Positions 56,723 through 64,000 of a stretch of 64,000 nt of DNA are shown here, one piece after another. Both the position numbers and the translations under genes were made by a program. Location of the stretch: NCBI GenBank assembly GCA_037974665.1, contig CM075771.1:34580425-34644424 (forward strand), written 5' to 3'. The notes below the pieces were generated by a model that saw nothing but the letters and a program-made list of their open reading frames with translations, searched no databases and was not told the DNA's origin. The DNA comes from Ehretia macrophylla. Lineage: Eukaryota; Streptophyta; Magnoliopsida; Boraginales; Ehretiaceae. Positions within the stretch are counted from its first letter, which is position 1. Each line of letters opens with the position of its first letter.

Positions 56723-59700
56723 AGAAACTTGATTTCATAATACTCCAATTTCTAACAATACCATTTTTTTTTCTTTCTCAAAAGCAAATATATAAAAATT
56801 GAATCCATCAGTGGCGGAGTCACTCTATAGTGACAGCCCCCACTCATCAAAACTTTTTTCAAATATATATATACTTCTAAGGTATTTTTAGTTCAAAAAA
56901 TAATTTTTGTCCCCCTCCCCCCAATGAAAAAAAAAAATTATATACATTTGAGTAAATTGTTTACTTTAGCATCCACTGAATAAAAAATTTGATTCAACCC
57001 TTGAATTATATGGATAAGTTATAAATTTCTAGATTGGTTTATGAGATCTTGTACCACTTCAATCAATTAATTTTAAAAGAGAACATCTTACTTCTTAATA
57101 TGTATGGTATTAGGTTAGATCTTGGCCTAGTCTTTTACATCACGTATGACGTATGACCGAAGTGTTATATGTAGCTCATATTTAATATTGTCTCTTCAAT
57201 TTTGATCACACCTTGAATCATCTTTTATTACCCAAAAAGTAGTAACTGAATTTTCTTTCTCCGAACCAAAAAAAATTCTATGCATAACGTTCCTTGCTTA
57301 TTTAGGAGGTAACGATGATGCTAGTGAATAACTAACTGCTGGCTTAACTATGAAGACATTGCACAAACACACACTTATTTCTTTCATTGATTTGGGACAT
57401 CCCGAAAATTGTAAATTTTTTGGTACAATAATAGTTCAATGCACACTTCAAATTAGTTAAGCGTTAGACAAAATTTGTGATGAAAAAATATAAATTTCAT
57501 AGTTCACATATTTAATTATGATAAATCACTACCCAATCACTCAATGGGAGAGAAGTTTTAATATAAGTTTGTACTATCAAAAACATAAGTTTCTATGTGC
57601 TATTTAGGCAGATCAAGAAACGGTGGGTGATGTCGTTGTCAATAAATAAACAAATAATAGCCTTTAATAAAGTATAATTATGCCATGATGCCATATACAA
57701 ATTCCTGATATTGTCTCTCATTTTTGTTTCTTTTTGTTATTGATCTATGACATGTATTACGAATAATTGTTGTACATTAATTAATTCCATTTTTATACGG
57801 TTGCTTTCATCTACCAAATCAGCATGGCCTATATAGTCCAATACAAAAATAGAGGCCAATTCGAATGGTTAATTTATTAAACTTTTGACATTGAAAAGTG
57901 GTACCCATTTGAATGATGACAAGGAAGCTAGGGCTGCAGTCAAGGTACAGGCTGGAAATATTGCGTGTTTTAATTAATTGTACGTGTTTTACCATTAATT
58001 ACATTGGAATTTATTTTGAAATATTTCATAACATTTATCTTATTTTAATAAAAAATAAAATTATTTCAAAAGTTGTTTTAATATAATAGTTCTAAAATAT
58101 TAAAAATAATTGAAATTAATCAACAAATTCGCACAAAAATTACACTTTATAAATATAGACCCCCGATACCTTCATGAGGTTTGAGCATCCGTCTGCAATG
58201 TTTTTTATTTTTTTATTTTTTTCCTTTTTTCTCTTGCTCTTTCACTGGCTGGTACGGCAACTTTTGTGGTGGAGACGGTTGTTCAAGTCAAACAAGGCTT
58301 GTCCATTTCATATATATGGCTCATCAAGTCAAATAAGGCAGCGGAAAGAAAAATTCCGTCCACTGTACTTCTTTCTTTTTTTCGTTTTGGTATTTTGTGT
58401 AATGTCTTACGTTGATAAAATACATGATATAAGAGTATTATATATAAGGGAACGTCATGAAATTAATAATTCAGATTAATAATTATATGTCAATAAATGA
58501 ATTTAAAATTTGAAATAATTATTCTTAAATTTATATAATACGTGGCTTCGCTTGGGCGTTAAGAGTTCTATCTCATGGCATGCCTTGTTAAGGTAAACCT
58601 CTAATCATTTGAGGTGTGGTATAGATGGGATGGGATGGGATTTCACTCTTTTTATTTTGGTCGAAACTTTTTTTTTTGGAATTTGCAATAGAGTATAAAG
58701 AAAATATTGAAGCCGCGAGCCGCAATCCGTTAATATGTTTTTACATGATACGGGAAGTTATTTTTAGGAAGTTGTTAGTTTTTATTCTTTTTTTTCAAAT
58801 ATACTCCTCTATATTTTTTAAAGTCCAACATTACTCTAAAATTTCTAAAAGCTCAATATTACCTAATATACGCCAAATAATAATAACTTTTATTCAATAT
58901 CACTTTTAACTAAAATTCTGCTACTGAAAACTCTACAACTTAAAAACTAAAATTTCACAGGTAGATCAAACAGACCCTTATTTAATCAGATTCTTAGAAC
59001 TGTTTTTAGTTTCTATTCACTCACATAAACAAAATCATAATTTTTTTTTCTATATGAAATGGAACAAATCTTATTAATTTTGTTTAGATTCTTTTTATAA
59101 GGAAGGGTAGGTATGTTTTCTTATTCATGTCATTAATCTAATGAGCAGGTAAACCAAATTGTATTGTAGGAGGACAAGAAGAAGAGATACACTAACAACC
59201 ATTTATTAGTTAATCCTACTAACAAAAAAGTATTGCTTAGAAATAATGAATAATTTAATTAGTGGTTAGATGTGTACCATGGCGTCATGGATCTGTTATT
59301 GCCAAAGCCCCGAACTTAAAATTCTCAGTTAGCAAGTAAAATTAGTATAATAAATTTAAAATAATTGCTTAAATTTAAATAAATTAACTCAAAATAATTA
59401 ATTAAATTAAATTATTATTTAAATTCAAAACATCGACTTATGAACTACTTGCTTATTACTCCTCTTACCGATATACGAATTACGATATTACAATTATATA
59501 AATGTTTGTCATATATAATTGTGGTGGCTTAGTGTGGCATGCAAGCATGCAGAATAACTCATAAAACTGACAAAGATTTCGTTTCGTTTAATCAAACATA
59601 GCCCACCAGCCACTTTTTATTTATTAATGTATATATATATTTATACTCCCAGTACAATCATGGAGACGATATATCAATAATTATTCGGGACAAAAACATT

Positions 59701-60482
59701 TCACATGTAGGAAGATAATAATGATTTATGAGTGAATCAATAATCTCTATATGCTTGCTATGGCCATATATATTATTTTTGACCTAAAAGGTGAGATCTA
59801 TTGTATTGCAGATCTCGCACTATGCATGCATGTGCTATACACATTCGCCAATCCTTATAAGGTCCAAAATTATTTTGTCCATTGCATTAAGCGAAAGTGA
59901 AATAAAATTTTTCAGGTGCTAAAGATTACAAAATTTTCACATTGATAAAATAAAATTTTTTAAAACGAGGGTCATACAAAATCTCAGATTACTTAATATC
60001 TGTAGTACCTAAAATTTGGCCTCGATCTAGCCTCATTTTTCAAATATTAAATAGAATTTAGATCAATTTGAGTCCACTCAACAATAGACCGGATTTGAGC
60101 CATAAGTTAGTGGATTTCTAGAACGATTATTCCATTTACCTATTCTTGCTCTATTCCAAGATCGTCTCATTAATATTTTTGTCTTTTGAATAGTATAAGT
60201 TATTTGTATTCACCTAAAAATGAACTATAAAATTCCAAACTCGTGATTTTAATTATAAATTCGAGAGTGTAATTTCTTAATATTCTCGACTGCCCTCAAC
60301 TTATATAATTCAAGTTTTTCTCTCTCAGAAGGTATACACATCTTACGATCCTTGTTTTCATGGTAGGTCTATGGAGAATATAAATGACAATTCCAGTCAT
60401 GTAGACACATTTGTCTCGAACCCATCCTTCCACAAAATGACTGAGCCACAAATAATTAAAAAAAAACTCTTTAAAAAATCTA
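56723..60482. other. gene-poor intergenic stretch
   Basis: A hAT-like left end (cagtggcggagtcact) is seen at about 56810 without a matching right end. A lone right terminus of a MITE lies at about 58963-58980. Small frames at 58174-58479 and 58625-58909 are low-complexity and not called. Confidence 0.4.
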
Positions 60483-60620
60483 ACTGACCAATCAATCAAA
60501 TTTTTTTATTCACAATAAATAATTTCTACATGTGTTTGGCCCCAATATTTTATGACATGTGTTTGGCCCCAATATTTTATGTATAAAAAATTTGACTGAC
60601 TGATCAATCAAATTTTTTTT
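60483..60620. repeat. local nested duplication
   Basis: A perfect 27-bp tandem duplication (acatgtgtttggccccaat... at 60528-60554 and 60555-60581). It is bracketed by a longer direct repeat, 'ctgaccaatcaatcaaattt' at about 60485 and 'ctgactgatcaatcaaattt' at about 60595. Confidence 0.8.
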
Positions 60621-60793
60621 AAAACTTTCCCATAATTTTGATCACTAACATTCTCTCTCTCTATATATATATGTATGTATGTTCTAGAAACAAGCGAAGA
60701 AATGTTTTGTCATGGCTGCAATAAAGACAGTCCCATACCTTGAAAGAGTTGAGTTTCAATAATTTTTCTTTTTATCATTCTCTGATTCATTAA

Positions 60794-61284
60794 GGCTTCG
60801 TTTGTTTGCCGTAAAATAATTTATTTGTGAAAAATATTTTTCTTTAAAAATATTTTTTTGGAAAATAAAATATTTTTATGGGTTTCGTTTGTTTGCCATA
60901 AAATAACTTGATGAAAGAAAATATTTTCCTAAAAAATAGAATACTGAAAAATATTTTTTGGTATTTAGATATACAGTGAAAAATATTTTTTAACATTAGA
61001 TTTTATAAAAAAATATATATATACACATAATATATATGTTAACCGTGAGGGTGGGGGCAGGAGATAGGGGTGGGGGGTAAGGGGGTGGAGGTAAAGGGTA
61101 GGGTATGGGGGTAGGGATGAGTGAGTTCCAGAAAATATTTTTTTTTCTCAAAAGAAAAAGTAAAATTAGCCACTATTTTTAACTAGAAAATATTTTTTAT
61201 TTGACTAATTTTTTGATGTTACCAACATTGCAAAATTAAAAAAATATTTTTCGGAAAAATATTTTACGGCAAACAAATGGAGCC
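60794..61284. mobile_element. Harbinger-type MITE (tttgtttgccgtaaaata family)
   Basis: 491 bp, ends ggcttcgtttgtttgccgtaa and, reverse-complemented, ggctccatttgtttgccgtaa. TAA duplicated at 60791-60793 and 61285-61287. Same length class as 14530-15016 and with the same G-rich core (about 61040-61122) inside an A/T-rich body. Confidence 0.8.
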
Positions 61285-61287
61285 TAA

Positions 61288-62335
61288 AATGAGAAAACTA
61301 GTGGTTTTTTTTTTCTCTCCAAAGGAGGCTAACGAGAGATTAGATGTTAACAATTCTTAAGTTAAATTCGTCCACCCTATTTTTCTTTACGAGTACAAAT
61401 AATTGATAAGGAAGCTCTGTCAATGAGTGGGACAATAACGACACTAGTGGTTTTGCTAAGAAAACATGAGCATGTGGGTGGAACAATAACGACACTTCGC
61501 CAAGAAGCCTGCATGCGTCGGTGGATTTCATTTCCCTTCTGTGATTTTCTCCGAAAACGCATGCCAAAATATTCCATTAAATTTTGCAATGACAATGACC
61601 ACCATGACCGCGACATAATGGTCTCAACTATGATAGCAACTATGATGAGAGATGCATATGGTTCAATGATAATAGGGTAAAATTATTTTTATAAAATTGT
61701 AAATTTGATATTTTTTATTATTTTAAAATTTTATTTTTAACTGATTTGGTATATATATAAGAATATATTACTTTATTCAAAGTTTATCAATTGATGGTCA
61801 AATTTCACCAATAAATTCTCATGTTATCCAAAAAATATTATGATAAAACATGTCAGATAAAAGATAAATGTTCGAATCTGATAAGGTAAGAGAAACATAA
61901 GGATTTGAAGCCATGCCATTGTATTACGCAATCTATTAACCAACCCAAAATTTTATTTACTTTGTACATCGGAAACCATTTCTTCTTTTAAATAAGAACA
62001 AGATGGCCTTTTCACTTTTTTCAATGCAAAAATTGTGGTGGTCAATTTTATGAGTATTTTATTTAAGGGTAATTTTAAAAAGTTAAAAAAATGGACATAA
62101 ATTGAGACTTCCCAAAATGGTTCGCTGGTTGCAAAAGATTGGAAGTGTAGGATGAAGATATAACTCCCAGCTTCAAGGGCTCAATAATATTTATTAGTGA
62201 GGTTTAAGTGATTTTAAAAGTCAAAATTAATGAATTTATGGTAGTTAAATAATTTTTGAGAATAAAAATTAAGGTACTTTAAAAGTATTTAAATTTTTTT
62301 TATGGGGTCAATAAGAATTGTAGTACCCACAACCA
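61288..62335. other. intergenic DNA with a SINE fragment
   Basis: Overlapping frames at 61340-61680 on both strands mirror each other and contain the palindromic pair 'aataacgacact', so they are taken as chance. A SINE 3' end is listed separately. No gene. Confidence 0.4.
61785..61836 (+). mobile_element. SINE 3' end fragment
   Basis: 'agtttatcaattgatggtca' to 'ctcatgttatccaaaaaa', matching both ends of the fragment at 3983-4066 with an internal deletion. Confidence 0.4.
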
Positions 62336-62338
62336 TAA

Positions 62339-62938
62339 GGGTTTGTTTGGATTACGGGATTTGGAGGGAAATGATTTGATTTGGGGTGATTTTTAATTTT
62401 TGCACTTGTTTGGATTGGAGGGTTTTGGGGGTGAGATGATTGGAAGTAATTTACAAAATTATTTAATGGGATGATTTTGAAATCACCCCAAATTGGGGTC
62501 AATGTAGGGAAAATGAAAAATTAAAGCAACCAAATAACAATATGACCATTTAGCTCTTTTGGAAATTACACTGCTGCCACCCCTGACCTAGTATTTTCGT
62601 TTCTCTATTTTTTTTTTTTTTGTTGTTGTCATTTTTCTTCATGTAATGGATCAAACATTTTAAAGAAAAGAAAAGAAAAGATCAAATCTTTTTTTAAAAA
62701 AAATTACAGCTCTATAGACATCAAAATAAGGCATATTTCTCAACGTGGTTGTAAAATTTATTCTTCTCTTTTATTTTCTTTCAAATCCAAACAAAGAATA
62801 CAGGTAATTTGTTTATAAAACTTTCTTTTATAATTTTATCTAATCCAAATAAGAATTAATTATCTCATTTTATTTCTTTTATTATTAAATCGTCTCATTT
62901 CCTTTATTATTTTTTTCCCTCCGAATCCAAACAATACC
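62339..62938. mobile_element. Harbinger-type MITE (tttgtttggatt family)
   Basis: 600 bp, ends gggtttgtttggattacggg and, reverse-complemented, ggtattgtttggattcgg, both leading to 'ggagggaaa'. TAA duplicated at 62336-62338 and 62939-62941. The interior contains further copies of 'tgtttggatt' and 'atccaaac'. No coding capacity. Confidence 0.7.
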
Positions 62939-63041
62939 TAAGTATAGATCCATACACCCTTACTCATCTAATGCAAAGTTAATCATAAATAGGTGAAACA
63001 CAGGCTTAATTAGCAGCATGACTAATAGTTTCAGAGGCAAA

Positions 63042-63262
63042 CACTGGCAGACCTATATAGGACCAAATAAGGGTTGCAATTTCCATTGATGAGGATAACA
63101 GAATATTAACAAGTAAGTTATAGTTACTTTTTGTAAATAATTCTACTTTTAAGATACTTTTAGACTAAAAAAATAAATTTAACTTCTACTGAAAAATAAT
63201 AATTATTCATATATAAATAATAAATAATATAATTTTAGCTCTTACTGAACGTAAATCTTGAA
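63042..63262. repeat. dispersed repeat related to 6868-7097
   Basis: Begins tggcagacctatataggacc and ends 'cttactgaacgtaaatcttg', paralleling the element in the DEFL copy C intron. Beyond it to the window end the sequence is AT-rich with no supported feature. Confidence 0.4.
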
Positions 63263-64000
63263 TTGTGATATACCAATAAGCTACCACAAACATGTGGTTG
63301 CTGAGCAACAAAGACAATATTTATTTATATACTATCTTAGTGAAACTCTCGAGTATAAACTCATAGTTTAACACGTGTTTATTCCATAACCTAATGCACC
63401 GCCCATTTTCTTTCTTTATTTACAAATTCAAGTTTATGTATACGTATTTTTTTGTAAGGTACAATGAGCTAGCGGTGAGATTTTTAAATGAGAAAGATCA
63501 TTATCATTGCGACATCAATGGATTTGATAAAGAAATATACATCAAAATGAGCATGATAGCCAATAGGAGATGTTGGTCGGGGCCAAGTTTATTGATCTCA
63601 TTAGCTTAAAATATTAACATTTGCCACTGATCATTTCGTTTAATGGTATGCTTCTCGTTTTAAGTACGAGAGATTTTGAGATCAATTTTTGTGTGTAACA
63701 TTTTAAGTGATGTAAAATAATTTAGACATCTCTTAAATTAAAAAATGAAATAAAATATTAACACTTTGTACTTCCCATTTGCCCATGTTTGAATTGTATA
63801 AATTTTATTGGATTAGTTACAAGTGGAGGCCATTAATATCACGTAAATGACAACTTGTGTATAGTAAATTCGATGAAATATTCCATCATATTTAATAAAA
63901 CTAGTATTATTTATTAGATTAGAAAGAAATTATTAAGATGCCAACCAACCAAATCTAATTGGTTATCAATAATATGGAGGTGGATATATAGTGGAGACCA
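63263..64000. other. AT-rich intergenic DNA to the window end
   Basis: No coding exon, RNA gene or transposon terminus was supported; the frame at 63394-63609 has no recognisable motif. Confidence 0.35.

Noticed and set aside
61340..61680. Overlapping frames of 75-85 codons on both strands
   Set aside because: They overlap one another, include locally repeated sequence and show no recognisable domain or splice context.
1..64000. CRISPR arrays, tRNA or rRNA genes, telomere or centromere satellite
   Set aside because: None seen. The tRNA-like patches belong to SINE-type repeats without full cloverleaf structure; a tRNAscan-SE run would confirm.

Overview
This is nuclear DNA from a flowering plant, most likely a eudicot. 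The evidence is AT-rich intergenic DNA, GT-AG introns, plant-specific gene families and many small plant transposons with clear target-site duplications (TSDs). The species cannot be named from the sequence. There are no rRNA or tRNA genes, CRISPR arrays, or bacterial or organellar features.

Region 1-7.3 kb holds the most interesting content: three tandem, same-strand (minus), two-exon genes for small secreted cysteine-rich peptides of the defensin-like (DEFL/LCR) type. The exons are too short for ordinary gene finding. Each gene has a 17-18 codon signal-peptide exon, a phase-1 intron and a second exon with eight cysteines in identical spacing. A 16-bp block is conserved upstream of all three.

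Region 7.3-22 kb is a gene-poor transposon graveyard. It contains Mutator-type hairpin MITEs, Harbinger-type MITEs (one nested inside a Mutator-type element), an hAT MITE with an exact 8-bp TSD, a 5'-truncated LINE with a 16-bp TSD, and SINEs.

Region 22-48.9 kb is the gene island. It holds a ten-coding-exon GT14/DUF266 (core-2/I-branching, BC10-like) Golgi glycosyltransferase (+), with a 5'UTR intron and two uORFs. Convergent to it is a single-exon P-class pentatricopeptide repeat protein (-), resembling Arabidopsis At5g57250, whose 5' edge was hit by a Mutator-type element and by a tiny retro-insertion. A PADRE/DUF4228 protein (+) then faces a ten-coding-exon subtilisin-like protease of the SBT2 subfamily (-) with intact Asp/His/Asn/Ser catalytic residues. 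The genes look functionally unrelated: cell-wall or glycan modification, organelle RNA processing, stress response and extracellular proteolysis.

Region 49-64 kb is AT-rich intergenic DNA with more MITEs, SINE pieces, microsatellites and degenerate tandem repeats. I found no convincing gene there.

Exon coordinates were read by eye from splice consensus and reading frame. Family assignments rest on recognised motifs, not on database searches.
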